Positions 1 to 11,875 of a stretch of DNA of 64,000 nucleotides are shown here, in pieces. Within the stretch, counting starts at the first letter, position 1. Each line of letters begins with the position of its first letter. The stretch spans positions 143,504,501-143,568,500 of the forward strand of contig NC_134104.1 of NCBI RefSeq assembly GCF_040939455.1. The letters are read 5' to 3'. A model generated the notes under the pieces. That model did no database searches. It saw only the letters and a list, made by a program, of their open reading frames with translations, and was not told the origin of the DNA. The position numbers were made by a program, and so were the translations under genes. The stretch is from Microcebus murinus. Lineage: Eukaryota; Chordata; Mammalia; Primates; Cheirogaleidae.

Positions 1-867
1 GAAATGGGCAGTTCTGACGAGTTTTGACAAAGCCTGGGTAGTACAGAGGCAGCTTGGAGTAGTGGAGTTAGTCATAGATTCAACCCCTGCCATTAAGTGG
101 TGAAATCTCTCTGAACCTGCTTACTTGGATGAAAATGCAACTGGCCATGCCCATCTCCCTCAGTGAATACTGCTCGACCCTACCAACATCTCTCTTGCAA
201 TCAGCCACCTGAGCACTAGGATACTAGGTCCAGCCCCTGGGCTCTGATGCCCCTTTGGGGTCACTACCTGCAGTGGAGGGCTGAGGGGAATGGGGGATGG
301 TATGAAGAGAGGGAGAAGCTTTTCCAAAGCTCTGAACCACACCAAAGGTCAGCATCTGAAGCCGCTGAAGTCAAAGATGACTTCAGTAACCAACCAGTCC
401 TGCCAAAAGCCACATGGGACATTCACTTAAAAGGCAGTGATCACTAGAACTTCTGATTTCCAAGTGGAAAGTTACAGGTTTAGGAAGAAATTAGCATTTT
501 TAAACCTTATTGTAGACCAACCAAAATGCTAAAGACTTTTCCGCATATGCTTTCTCATGTTATCCACACAGCAACTTTGCAAAGTAAATACAGTTCACAA
601 TAATTTATTATGCATAATATACAAGTATATGGATATAACTGAGATAGCCAGGACTCAAAGAGGCATGTGTTTGAGATTTTTGTTTGGGATCAATCCCATA
701 CTCCCTTGCGTACCCTTCCCCCAACCCCCACCCCCACCTCCACCAGCATTTACTGTTCATTCAGAAATAAAGCTTAGTGTAAATTACCAGCTTACTGTAT
801 TTCTCCTTATTATGGACATCTGGAGGGCAGTGGTTACGTCTTAAAAACAGTAATAGCCACTGTCTAT

Positions 868-1060
868 TGTGGGTGTATCTAAATGTGCCTTGTAAGTATT
901 ACCTCATTTAGTCCTCAAAAACATATTAATGAGGTAAGTGCTATTATCCTCACCCTACAGAAAAGAAAACAGAGGCTTAAAGAAATCTTTTCACCTTTAT
1001 ATTACCTAAAAGTTAATAAGCAATTAGAATATACTGGGATGTCATATAATTTTCATAGGC
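868..1060 (-). repeat. MIR SINE
   Basis: Reads as the reverse complement of MIR: a block like 'tacctcatttagtcctc' is followed by 'ctattatcctcaccctacag' and a degenerate 'aaacagaggcttaaagaaa' core. Ancient and diverged; ends approximate. Confidence 0.7.
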
Positions 1061-1849
1061 TAAATGGGCATAGATGGAGGAACAAGAAAAGGCAAATGGT
1101 CTTCGAATTCCAAAATATTCAGAAACAAAGAAGGGCATCCTGCTTTGACCTTGTGTTTCCCAAAGGAGGGCCAGTCTGAGGTCTCAGATTGTCTTGGGCA
1201 GTGGAGAAGGTGTTTCTAGGAATCAGTAACCCCATAAGGAGGATGGCAGTGTCTCCCCTACTAGGAATCTGTGCTCTACCTCAGGAATGGAGAGAGGCTG
1301 GGCAGGCCAACTCACATTCCTCCCTCTAAGAGCCCCCAGCCACAGAAGACCAAATCATCCTCATAACACCTTGCAGAAGAGTTCCATATAGTCGGCAGGG
1401 CTTAGCTTGTATCATTCGTGAGCTCTGTGCACACTCTGCCTGTGAAGACCCTGAAGCCAGTTTACCTGGTGGGGGAAGAGATGGGTTCTAACGCTCGTGT
1501 GAAAAATTGAGAAATGAGGGAGGCAGAGGGACAGCTAAGCATGAACCCTGGAGCTCAGTGTTGAAAAGGATTCTGACTACAGGCTCAATGGCAAAGACAG
1601 CTGAGATTGGACTGTGGCGGGGTGCCTGGATGGACATGGAGGCAGTGCAAACCCTGCAAGCCATGGGTTTACTGGCCCAGATGTTTGAGAGTTGGTATTT
1701 TGTATTCAAGGGCTACCCTAGAGCAAGATCCTCCCTGCAGTGGAAAATGAGGCATTAGCTATCGCTGCCAGATGCTTAGAGTATTTGACTAATCTCAGTA
1801 GGAATCTGTCTACTCACTCAGTTGGGCTACATCTTTTTATTTCTTGCAT

Positions 1850-2090
1850 AGTCCTTAGCCAACTTGCAATTATATACTTATCAATTATACATACACATTA
1901 TGTGTTATTATTTATACAGTTATTAAATGTTTTATCATCTATTTACTTGTTTATTATCTATTGTTCTCACTAAAATATTAGCTCCAATAAGTATTTTATT
2001 CACCAAAATAAGCCCAATGCCTAGTAAGATGGCATGTTTTCAGAACCTGCATTTTATAAATATTTTTCAAGTGAGTGGGTAAACAAAAAA
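1850..2090 (+). repeat. L2 LINE 3' end (probable)
   Basis: Order of motifs resembles an L2 3' end: 'tattagctccaataag', 'cccaatgcctagtaagatgg', then 'ataaatatttttcaagtgagtg'. Strongly diverged, so the call is tentative. Confidence 0.4.
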
Positions 2091-3077
2091 AGAAAGGAAA
2101 TAATAAATGGATGATTTTTATCTCCCTTCACTCACCAAGCAATTTTCTGATGCTGGTGGAACTCTTTTATGGGAAAAGACAGAATCCACATCACACCTTC
2201 AGGAGTGCATCTGGTATTTCTCATAAAATTACAGCTTGTATTCCAGTGAGTGCCTTATTCTAATGTGCGTTTTAGTTAACCTGGATTGTGCACTTGGGGA
2301 CTGTCTCCTCGCCCCCCACCCCCCGGGGCAGAGTAAGGGGTGAGTCTCCAGCTACACTCTCACCACAGAGATCACATCTAGGCAGCAGCCTCTTTCAACC
2401 CTTAGAAAAGGTACCTCCCCCAGTCTCCAGCTTTATTCCCTACTTAAAATTTCTACCAAACCAATGGCTAAGTTATTGCATTTGATACTAACTCATGGTT
2501 TCTTAGGTTACTGGGTTAAATAAAACCTGCTGGAGCTTAGAAGATTTTACTACATTGACTTTCATCCTTGCTGCTTAATTAAATCCCTCACCTGGGGAAG
2601 AGTGATTTTCAGCCATCTCGCTTTCTGTGGCATCAGCATGAAGCTGTGACTGTTGAAATACCAAAATGCCAGTTGTGTTTAATGCTTCAGGTGTAACAAG
2701 CCTGTTATATTTGGAATCCCCGACGAAGGTAGATATTAACTGAGAATTGAAAATGACAACAAAGGAGATTGAATCCGAATAGCAAAATGAGCACACAAAT
2801 CTACTTAAGCTCCAATTCCTAAACATGTCATAAAAATCTCTTTTTTTTTTTTAAGAGCACAGCCATAGCAGTACTAGAAAACAAGAAAGCAATGCCATGA
2901 GAGCACCAGAAATCTTGGGAACTTCCTGGCAGACTGCAGTAAATGCAATTGAGTTGAGAACACAAGATGACCAGAGACTAAAGAATACTCAGGACAAAAC
3001 AACTTTAGCTGTCAGAATTTATTCAAAAAGACACTGAACACAGAACAATTGAACAGCACAGGGGCTCTGCAGTGGAT

Positions 3078-3400
3078 GATTGTATTAATGGTCCCAATTC
3101 TTCACCCCTCCCTGTATTCATGCCCTTTGCCATGAGACTTTGCAGTTCCTCTCACAACAGGAGTGGAGCCTCTTACCCTGTCCCTTGAGTCTGGACAGGC
3201 CTTGAGACTTGCTTTGGCCAATGAGGCAGAAGTGGCAATGTGTCACAGAGCCTGTGTTTGACAGGCAACACCTGTCTTCTGAAGAAAGGGAATCCATGCC
3301 TTTTGAGGGCTCCTATGTGAGCACAGAAGCCTGAGAAAGAATTGCATTGAGATAATTCCAGACTTCCAGACCTTCTAGAGGGCAGAGACAAAAGGAAAAG
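3078..3400 (+). mobile_element. MLT1-like MaLR solitary LTR, partial
   Basis: The sequence follows the start and middle of MLT1 LTRs: 'taatggtcccaattcttcac', 'catgccctttgccatgagac', 'gacttgctttggccaatgag'. The 3' half is too diverged to bound. No internal retroviral sequence is seen beside it. Confidence 0.65.
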
Positions 3401-3689
3401 GCAGCTCTATTTAGGAGGAAAATGAACTGACCTTCTCTCTCGCCAGCGTTAAGAAAACCCTCCTTAATCAGCCCTTGGGTTAGTGGTAGGAGGCACCAGA
3501 CTGCTTGCCTGCTATACTTTCACGTATCCAAAAATGAGATGAGTCAATTGACGCACTCTGCTCCCTTACATAGAGCCTATAAACAGCTCTCACACTTGAG
3601 AGAGAGACCCACGGCAGACCAGAGGTATGTATTAATAATAGCAGAGAAGTCTGCCCTGCTGTCCACACTCACCTACCTCCATTTTCAGT

Positions 3690-4600
3690 CATTAATAAAA
3701 GAGACAACCAAGAAACGCCAGATGCTGAAGAAAATCCTTGACGTGAAAGAGAAGTAATAAGATAAAGGATGGGCCAACTAATCCTAGAGAAAACAAATAA
3801 TTCAATAAAAGAAAGAAATGCCATTTTTAAAAATATAATATCCTCAGAAAGATCCATTATAATAGTACATCCATGATAGAAAGCAACTTTTAGAAATCTT
3901 TCAGGAAATCATAAATAATAAGAAAGAAAACTTTCAGAAAATAATAAAGAACACTTGAAAATTAAATTTTTTTCCAAAACATGTTTTCTGAAAATTTTTT
4001 CTAACAGAATTCTCAGTATTATTATAAATAATAGAAGAGATAAGCCCAGATATAAAATAAATGATTAGGAAGATAAAATTGAGAAAAATCTTAAGAACAC
4101 ATAGAAAAGGTAAAAGATGGGAAAGGTAAAAAGATGGGAAAGAAGGACAAAAGGTGTGGAGGATGGATCCAAAAGTATATGTGTTTGCTAGAAGTTCCAG
4201 AAGGAAAGAAGAGAGAACATAGATGGGATAAAACAGTGAAAGAAATAGTAGAGAAAATTTTCTTAAGGTGAAAAATAAGAGTCTTTAGATTGTAAAAGCT
4301 CCAATAGCTGCTGAGTAGAAGGAATCACAGCACACATCCACACACTCTCAAACACACATCTGGATGTGAAAATGAAACGACCATGTCTACAACATTATTG
4401 AGAATGAAAACACATTAAGTCTTCAGCTAAACCCCAGTAATTTTTGATAAACGATATAAACACACACACATGCACACACTCAAATCTAGCATAAAATTCC
4501 AAATTATACCAACATAAAATGTTGGTATATGTCAGTCAAGGAAAGTGGAGCTAAGCAAATGTGTACTAGGTTTTGAGAAGGTACTGAAAAGATGTAGATA
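3690..4600 (+). mobile_element. Ancient L1 (L1M/HAL1-type) fragment
   Basis: A-rich, sense-oriented sequence with phrases typical of old L1 ORF1 regions ('ctagaagttccagaaggaaa', 'agaaaattttcttaaggtga'). A related old L1 3'-like block ('cagaaaagggtctagaagaa') continues at about 4905-5055, beyond the younger L1 tail at 4620-4870, so the young copy may have landed inside the old one. A 9-bp inverted repeat with a 5-nt loop lies at about 4505-4527 and a 16-17-bp tandem duplication at about 4109-4142. Highly degenerate. Confidence 0.45.
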
Positions 4601-4619
4601 AACAATGATGATATATCAC

Positions 4620-4870
4620 CTCTTGTATTTTCCTGGATAGAGCTGGAACCCATTCTACTTAGTGATGTATCTCAAGAAAGGAAAAACAAGCACCACATGT
4701 ACTCACCAGCAAATTGGTATTAACGGATCAACACTTAAGTGGACATATGGGAATAACATTTATCGGGTGTCGGATGGCTGGGAGGGGGGAGGGGAACATG
4801 TGCAATATACGTAACCTTAACATTTGTACCCCCAGAATATGCTGAAATAAAAAAATAAAAATAAAAAAAA
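4620..4870 (+). mobile_element. 5'-truncated young L1, 3' end only
   Basis: Contains the end of ORF2 ('gagctggaacccattctact', 'aaaaacaagcaccacatgta'), a G-rich 3' UTR segment ('ggctgggaggggggagggga') and the terminal 'gtacccccagaatatgctga' followed by an A-rich tail broken by T. This is the same L1 lineage as the 3' ends at 48.8 and 59.2 kb but more diverged. The target-site duplication is not clear. Confidence 0.8.
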
Positions 4871-5259
4871 TAAGCTAAACAAAAAATACATATACATATC
4901 TATACATAAATATAAGTGCACAGAAAAGGGTCTAGAAGAACACACAGGGCATGGAAGGGGACTTGCACCATGAAACGAATCAGCTTCTAAGTTTTTGGAG
5001 GTTTTTGACTATTTATGTACGAAAATAAAGGTAAATATTATTTTTAAAACTATAACACAGAAATGATGCTTGCTTTCAATGTTTAACAAACTATTTTCTT
5101 TGGTGGAAAGAACAGGCCAAACTCATGTTTATTTTATTTCTATTTATTTTAGGATTATTTGTATAAATCAAAAACTATTATGTCTGACTTTAAAGTGTCA
5201 TATTTTTCTTTTGCTTCTCCCTCTGCTTCTCCACTCAACTCATTCATTCTTCATTTTAG

Positions 5260-5311
5260 GCCAGGAGACATTATTACTCTTCTAGAGGATTCCAATGAAG
5301 ACTGGTGGAAA
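5260..5311 (+). CDS. STAC: STAC coding exon: central part of first SH3 domain
   Basis: This 52-nt exon follows 'tcattttag' and ends before GTAAGT. It supplies the last base of an Arg codon plus 17 codons, PGDIITLLEDSNEDWWK. This is the RT-loop/n-Src part of an SH3 domain: an acidic loop, then the Trp pair (W codons 5303-5308) whose first Trp forms the ligand-binding groove in SH3 folds. The upstream intron is phase 2 and the downstream one phase 0. The next exon is only 94 nt away. The match to STAC rather than STAC2 or STAC3 rests on the continuous peptide across this and the next two exons, which I recognise as STAC. Confidence 0.93.
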
Positions 5312-5405
5312 GTAAGTATTTCTCGTTCTTTAAAAAAATGATTTGGTAACTAAAATTACAATAAATGCTACAGTTGTAGATGCATGCCTCCTTTTTTCCT
5401 TTCAG
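5312..5405 (+). other. STAC: Very short STAC intron (94 nt)
   Basis: Starts GTAAGT and ends in a pyrimidine tract plus CAG ('ctccttttttcctttcag'). A plausible branch-point region 'ggtaactaaaat' lies mid-intron. Phase 0, placed immediately after the Trp-Trp-Lys of the SH3 core. Splicing it restores a perfect SH3 sequence. Unspliced, the frame meets a stop soon after the exon, so retention would truncate the protein. Confidence 0.9.
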
Positions 5406-5543
5406 GGAAAAATTCAAGACAGGATTGGCTTCTTTCCAGCCAACTTCGTCCAGAGAGTACAACAAAATGAGAAGATTTTTAGATGTGTTAGAACCTTCAT
5501 TGGGTGTAAAGAACAGGGGCAAATAACACTGAAAGAGAATCAG
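5406..5543 (+). CDS. STAC: STAC coding exon: end of first SH3, start of second SH3
   Basis: This 138-nt exon encodes exactly 46 residues between 'tttcag' and GTGAGT, phase 0 on both sides. Residues 1-15 (GKIQDRIGFFPANFV) complete the first SH3 domain: GxxGxFPxNFV is the canonical C-terminal SH3 motif, with the Pro and Asn contributing to the proline-peptide groove. A short linker (QRVQQNEK) follows. Then IFRCVRTFIG... begins the second, tandem SH3 domain, in which the usual ALYDY motif is replaced by CVRTF. The very short linker fits the compact tandem-SH3 unit of STAC proteins. No stop or frameshift. Confidence 0.95.
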
Positions 5544-7440
5544 GTGAGTAAAGGACACAAACACACGCCAGATAGGACCAAAATAGAGTAACAGTCATTT
5601 TAATAAACATAACAATACATATAAATCTGAGCAAGTGGGGTCCAATTCAAAGTGTTCACTTTGAGAAAAGATATACTTACTCCAGTGATATTAGTGTAGG
5701 AGGAAAATGTGATAACAAAATGTTAGGAATCTCACTTGGTGTTATCTGTTCACAAGAGGAAATGTCACGGTGCCAGGGTGAGGACATCTAGTCCCCAATC
5801 TTTGCTGTGAAGACCACTGCTCTCTGATGTAAGCAGCCCATCTAATTCGGGTTCTATGTTGGTGTCCACTAACGTGTGGTTGATTCTTCATGGTCTCTTA
5901 GGAATATTTTGTGGTTACTTGCTGCTGGGTTCCAGGCTTCATTGCATTTGCCTCCAGTCACAAGCACCCCTCTAAGGTTTCTAAGTCCAGACTCCAGGCT
6001 TCTGCCAATTCACTGAAACCAGTGACACCTTCACAACACTACATAAGACATGCATGGAACATACATAACGAGGGACTGTCTCAGGCCCATGCACTGACCA
6101 TCTCATTACATCTAATCTGGAGATATCTAGCACCATCTTGCTCCAGTACCATGTTGATTGTGGAGTTCCTTATGATGCTGTCAGTTCCCCTGAGGGGTAA
6201 GGTGTGAACGCCCACACCTGTAAGTCTTTAAGCTCCTTGCTTCTTGATCCTCTGTCTCATCCCTAGAATGTGGATAGAAACAAACAGGACACTCACAGCT
6301 TAACTCTCTGTCTTACTCTTCCTCTGTCTTCCTCCAGCAGAGAGAGGGCTTCCTACTGCCCCTTCCTGTCAGACTGCAACTTCCTTCATGCCATATTCTC
6401 TATTCTCACACAGAGTAAAAGAATATGCTTAGTCCTCCAAGTTTGTTCTTGATATATTAGGGGAGGATTTGGGGAATTAGAAATTAAGTTCTTTTTTCTC
6501 TCCCAATAAAGTCTCACAGTGGACTTTAATTCCTAATTTTGAAAGTCAAAAGCTTGCCTCTTTTTCTTTCTGCATTCTTGCTATAATAAATAATTTTAAT
6601 ATTTCCCAGGGCAATGAATGCCTATATTTGAAAATGATAAGCCTCACTCTACAAAGAAGTACAAAATGAAAAGGACATTAATAATTTTCATACATCTCTG
6701 TTCAATAGAGTGGCCCCAAATACATCTTGAATGTCTTCTTTTAGAATTGCCTTCAAAGATAGTTTCTAAGTCACACACACATAAAAAAATCAGTCATTAT
6801 ATTATAATTATAGCTGATTTGTAGGTTTAAAACATTGTTTTACCCAACTTAACCATTTTGTGTGTCACATGGGGCTTCAAATGACTTTATCATTTTCAAA
6901 TTAATAAATATGTCTTCAAAGAATAATGATTTACCTTTTGTTTATGGCTAGTCAAAGGAATCTCTCAAGGAAATATCTAAAGAAAAATTATAATATAGAG
7001 GAATAGCTTTTTAAAAAAAGTTTAACTCACTCTTCCTTTATATTCAAGTAAATAAAAGTTATTGAAAAGGAGAGATTAATAATTCTGATTATTATTTTCC
7101 CTATATATTTTGACAATGGTGTGGGATGGAGTGAGTGAATTTGGGCTTTTCATAAATGTTAGGATATATCAGTGCACTCATTTTAAATAGTGATTTGGTC
7201 CCATGCATTTAAAGCCCTGAAATTGTTCAACTTCATGAATACAGTAAGTCCATTTTCTATGATGTATACAAGAAAATAACCTAAAATATAAGGGGTAATC
7301 TTTATCAAAAAAATACAATTCATAATGCTGAGAATTAGAAACAATCGCACAAAAATGAGTGTGATTAAATCAACCATAATATCTGCTTTAATGGATAATG
7401 TCAGGAACCTAGGCAGTTTTGCTGGTGTTATGATGATACT

Positions 7441-7870
7441 ATGGGCAGTCCCAGATCCCAGTGATTGCTCCCCAAGGTAAACAGAAAGGGAGAGATATGG
7501 ATGGGGCCTGAAGCCCTATCCATACCCCTGGGAACCACAGTGAACCAGATGGAAATGTCATGTAGGGACCTAAAAGGCCTCCTTAGCACAGCCTACCAAC
7601 CTTACCCTTACTGCCACCACCACGGGCAGGTCTGAATCTCAGGAGCCTATGGCACCACATGGCCCATGGGAGAACAAAGGCCCAGAAAGAGTGTGGCAAA
7701 GCTGACAAAAGAGACAAGGTGGCCCGATGACCTCCCAGGAGGAACAAGAGAGTGGGAAGCTTTAAGAAACAGTGATAAACCCCTGGAACACGTAGGCCAA
7801 TCAGATCTCCTGCCTTTGGAGAAGTAAAGAGATCTAGGAGAAAGGGCACAATTCTTCATTGTGTCACCAT
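7441..7870. other. Unassigned, relatively GC-rich intronic segment
   Basis: This block differs in composition from its AT-rich neighbours and ends where the antisense L1 begins. Overlapping minus-strand reading frames (7583-7859) resemble no protein I know and have no splice or start context. It could be a diverged LTR or simply unique intron. Confidence 0.3.
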
Positions 7871-7885
7871 CTTAAATGACGGGCT

Positions 7886-8745
7886 TTTTAAAAATGTATC
7901 TTTATTATTGTATTTTTATTTTTTTATTATATCAGAATATTACGGGGATACAAATGCTTTGGTCACATAAATTACCCTTGTACCATTGGAGTCAAAGCCA
8001 CAGGTGTGCCCATTCACCCAGATAGCATGCATTGCACCCATTAGGTGTGAATTTACACATCCCCTCCTCCCCCCCACACACCTGCTTGATCTGCAATGGA
8101 TGTCATTTCCATATGTGCACATAAGTGTTGATCAATTAGTTCCCATTTAATAGTGAGTACATGTGATGTTTGTTTTTCCATTCTTGTGATACTTCACTTA
8201 GCAGAATGGTTTCCAATTCCATCCAGCATAATACAATAGGTAGCTCATCATTTTTTGTGGCTGAGTAGTACTCCACGGTATACATATCCCACATTTTATT
8301 AACCCATTCATGTATTGATGGGCACTTGAGTTGTTTCCACATCTTTGCAATTGTGAATTGTGCTGCTATAAACATTCCAGTGCAGGTGTCTTTTTTATAG
8401 AATGTCTTTTTTTCCTTTGGGTAAATGATCAATAATGGGATTGCTGGATCAAATGGTAGTTCTACTTTTAGTTCTTTGAGGATTTCTATGATACTTTCCA
8501 AAGAGGTTGTACTAGTTTGCAGTCCCACCAGCGTATATGACTGAGTGTTCCTATCTCTCCACATCCATGCCAACATTTGTTGTTTGGGGACTTTTTGATA
8601 AAAGTCATTCTCACTGGAGTTAAGTGACAACTCATTGTGGTTTTGATTTTCATTTCTCTGATGACTAGAGATATTGAGCATTTTTTTGTATGTTTCTTGG
8701 CTATTAGTCTATCTTCTTTTGAAAAGTTTCTGTTAAATTATGGTT
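7886..8745 (-). mobile_element. 5'-truncated L1, 3' end of ORF2 plus 3' UTR, minus strand
   Basis: On the minus strand this holds the ORF2 C-terminal region, then the 3' UTR and a terminal tail of the 'gtatccccgtaatattctga' type followed by A-rich sequence (T-rich at 7886-7930 on the + strand). A short match, tttttaaa, occurs at 7885-7892 and again at about 8745-8752, a candidate target-site duplication of the L1 endonuclease TTTT/AA type. Moderately young. Confidence 0.88.
8136..8681 (-). pseudogene. L1 ORF2p C-terminal remnant (181-codon open frame)
   Basis: The frame reads through the C-terminal part of L1 ORF2p. Recognisable blocks are SSENDFYQKVPKQQMLAWMW, ILKELKVELPFDPAIPLL, YKKDTCTGMFIAAQFTIAKM and VEYYSATKNDELPIVLCWME. 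Endonuclease and reverse transcriptase are absent because of 5' truncation, so no activity is possible. The frame has stayed open by recency, not selection. Confidence 0.85.
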
Positions 8746-8821
8746 TTTAAACAGTGAGCGGATAAGTTAAATAATTAATATTAATGAATTAGTTAATATT
8801 AATTAATATTAATGACACAGT

Positions 8822-9118
<297 letters not shown>

Positions 9119-9608
9119 ATACAGGGGTAGTGAAAAAATATAGAAATATAGGAGGAAAAATTGGAAGTTTTAAGGGCTTTTTTACTTTTCCATTTAAATT
9201 ACTTTTATAGTGTAAATGTATAAAAACCACATTTAAAAAGAAGCAAATCATAAAACATACAATCTTTTGAATCTAATAATATAAAGATGCACAGTGTTGC
9301 TCTAGTTTTCCTGGGCTTCAACTTTGTATGTTTGTGCAAATTCTTGCACAGACACTCATGCACTATGTCCCACTATTGCCATATCTATCTGCAGTGTCTG
9401 CTGCTTATAAAAATACAATAACCCCAAGAGGGGTATGCCATCCAATGATTTTTGGTCATTAAAATCTCTAATACCCTTAGGAAATTGGATCACTGGGCTC
9501 TATGGTTTTAGAGTTTTAGTTGAAATTGGCATTCTTCTCTTTTATAAAAATTGCCTACATGATATGCCCACTCGAGAACACACTGCATTTCATACATTGT
9601 ACAGCCTT

Positions 9609-9652
9609 TCTTTTACCTGGCTGTTTGTGGACAGAAACAGCCAGGTAAAAGA
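9609..9652. other. Perfect 18-bp inverted repeat with 8-nt loop
   Basis: The arm 'tcttttacctggctgttt' (9609-9626) is exactly complementary to 9635-9652, separated by gtggacag. A G-T wobble and one more pair can extend the stem at its base. It lies in unique intron with no transposon ends seen. Confidence 0.85.
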
Positions 9653-10149
9653 GATTTAAAGAAATCAAAACCTATGCATGTGCTGTCATGAAATAAACCT
9701 TGCTTACAATCACCTGGTTCTTCATTTCCTGCCCAGAGTTGTTTGTTTTCCCTGGAGCTTGTATTTGCCAACATATCACTTGTCTGCACACTCCCCAAAG
9801 AGGTAACGGCAAAAGGCAACATCTGCTTATGAAGAACAGTGACATCTGAGGAATCCCATTAATGACAGCTCTTCTGGGGAGCCCATTATCCCTCTACTCA
9901 TGGAAGATTGCCCAGATAACTTTGCCTCCAGTAAAAGAATATGCAAACCTCTCATGGCTATTCCTTTTTGGATTATGATATGACCTGTTTTGAGGTCTTC
10001 TCTTTGAAAGAGAATCCTTTATCTCTAGTCCCCGGTTTGCAGGGCAGGGGGAAAAAAAGAACAAATTAATACTGTTCTGGACATTGTCACAATAATTGTT
10101 GTAAGCATCATCATTATTAGTCATTATATTATAATTTCCTATACACACA

Positions 10150-10400
10150 CATTATGTATAATATTTATAAAGCTCATATACCTGCAACATTTTATTTCAG
10201 GTTGCACACTTGCCCTATGAATTTTATAAATTAATTATTCATTATTTATATTGTTAAAATGAGGAAACAAGTTCTCATAGAGGTTATGTGCCCTGCTCAA
10301 GGGGTAAAAACCTGCTAAGTGGCCAGGCTGGAACTTAAACACAGGACTGCCAAGCCCAGGTCCATGCTTTGCACTGAGCCAGGTGCCCTGAACAATGTGT
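10150..10400 (-). repeat. MIR SINE
   Basis: Reverse-orientation MIR: 'aaaatgaggaaacaagttct', 'tgccctgctcaaggggtaaa', 'aagtggccaggctggaactt', then 'caggactgccaagcccaggt'. Well preserved in its core; left end approximate. Confidence 0.75.
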
Positions 10401-11154
10401 ACCAAACTCCAAACAGTAAAGAGCAGCTTGGCTCCCCAGGAAGGCAAGGGTGGTAAAGGTAACTGTCTTGGGGCTAGAGGACCCCTTGAAAACAAGTTCT
10501 TGCTCATGTGGGCTCTCCCTTGAGTCATTCTTGACTCCAGGCAATGGAGCCATCATCATCAGGTTGAGACCCCATCTCTAATGCCATATGCACCCCACAA
10601 AGCAAACAGGCACTTTCCCAGCTTGATTCTGTGCCAACATTTCAACTTTCTGTAAGTTTACCCAACTGTATCCTTCCTGTTCTAAAAATTTTGGAAGTCT
10701 TTTGAATAAAATAAATTCAGGGAAGGATATTCATCTTTATTGGCAAGGTGTTATTAAATAATCTTGCTAGCATGTTTGATTTTTTTCTCTCAGAAAAATC
10801 TTGTGCTTCCCCATTTGAGATTAGAGACATTGTTTGTATGTTATTAAAATACAAATCCGTGAAATAAGAAGCCAAATTAAAATCGGCTCAAGTTGATCAA
10901 TTTCCGAAAGCAGAACATCTGCTCAGTGACTCCTGCCAATTTTTCTGGATATGGGCTTCACATCTGCATTGTCCACCTTTGTGGCTAAACTGACCATGTG
11001 CAGGGGTTTGAGATGTGGAGGAGGTGAGGCCAAAAACCCAACCTCTTCAGCTAGACATGTTCAGGATGCAGCACAGCATTTCAGCCTGAACCTGGAACCA
11101 CGTGAGTCTGCCCATAATTCTTTAGGGAAATGCTTTAATCTCTGGTATTTGTCC

Positions 11155-11358
11155 TATCTAGCATTTTCTGAGGTGTGGTCTTTGGATCACCTGAATCAGA
11201 CTCACCTGGGGATCAGAGGTTGGAAAATGCCAATTCCTGGACCCCACGCCAGACCTGCTAAATCAGAACTTGTCACACAAAGGCAGGAATTAGTCTCTAT
11301 TATAACCACCACCACCCCCTCCGATGTTCTGAGCAATGATGAAGTTTGAGAATGACCT
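11155..11358 (+). mobile_element. MER5A-type hAT-Charlie MITE
   Basis: Follows the MER5A consensus order: 'tgaggtgtggtctttggatc', 'aatcagactcacctggggat', 'aatgccaattcctggacccc', 'cagacctgctaaatcagaac' and the terminal 'tgaagtttgagaatgacc'. It is a non-autonomous DNA transposon fossil of eutherian age. Confidence 0.88.
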
Positions 11359-11679
11359 CCATTGCTATTATCTCATTCTAAGTCCTGTAGTTGTTCTGTG
11401 ACAATGAAAGGCATTTTTATTTCCAATTAGATATGAGTCAACAAGAGGCACTGAGGTCTCTTTACCTTTACACAAATTCTCCATTTTCAATATTTGTCAT
11501 TAATGTGGCAACCAATTTTTTAAACACGTCGGCCACTTGGAAGAAACCTTGCATTTAAAAAACAATCTATTATTAGAAACACATTTTAAAATTTGTCTCT
11601 ATTTCAGTGTCCTAAGTTACCCTAGGTGGAAGATTTCAGAATACGCTTGTTAATTTCAAGGAGTATATTGTAGTAGAAA

Positions 11680-11875
11680 GAACACAGATTCTAGTGTCAT
11701 ATAAAAATGGATCTGTATTTTGTGCAGTTTTGGCAGTCCCCTCTGAATGCCAACATTCTCATCTGTAAAATCAGCAAAGTGGCATCTCCCTCTTGATGTG
11801 GATGTGCAGGTGAAATGTGATCACCTGTGCAAACGCCCGAACACAGTGTGAGGCCACCACTGACACATAACAGAG
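11680..11875 (+). repeat. MIR SINE
   Basis: Sense MIR: 'agattctagtgtcatataaa', 'attctcatctgtaaaatcag', and an end corresponding to 'caggtgaaatgtgatcacct...gaacacagtgtgaggccacc'. Diverged. Confidence 0.65.

Larger units (their letters stand above)
1..5259 (+). other. STAC: STAC upstream intron, 3' part (acceptor at 5258-5259)
   Basis: Intronic sequence ending in a pyrimidine-rich tract and AG directly before the exon at 5260. The intron is phase 2: it splits an Arg codon after its second base. Positions 1-860 and about 2100-3075 show no recognisable element apart from a possible weak MIR remnant near 50-150. The rest holds MIR, possible L2, MLT1-like LTR and L1 material listed separately. The intron start is outside the window. 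Confidence 0.85.

Noticed and set aside
5159..5341. Continuous 60-codon frame spanning the first STAC exon
   Set aside because: It reads intron on both sides; only 5260-5311 is exon by splice signals and protein match.
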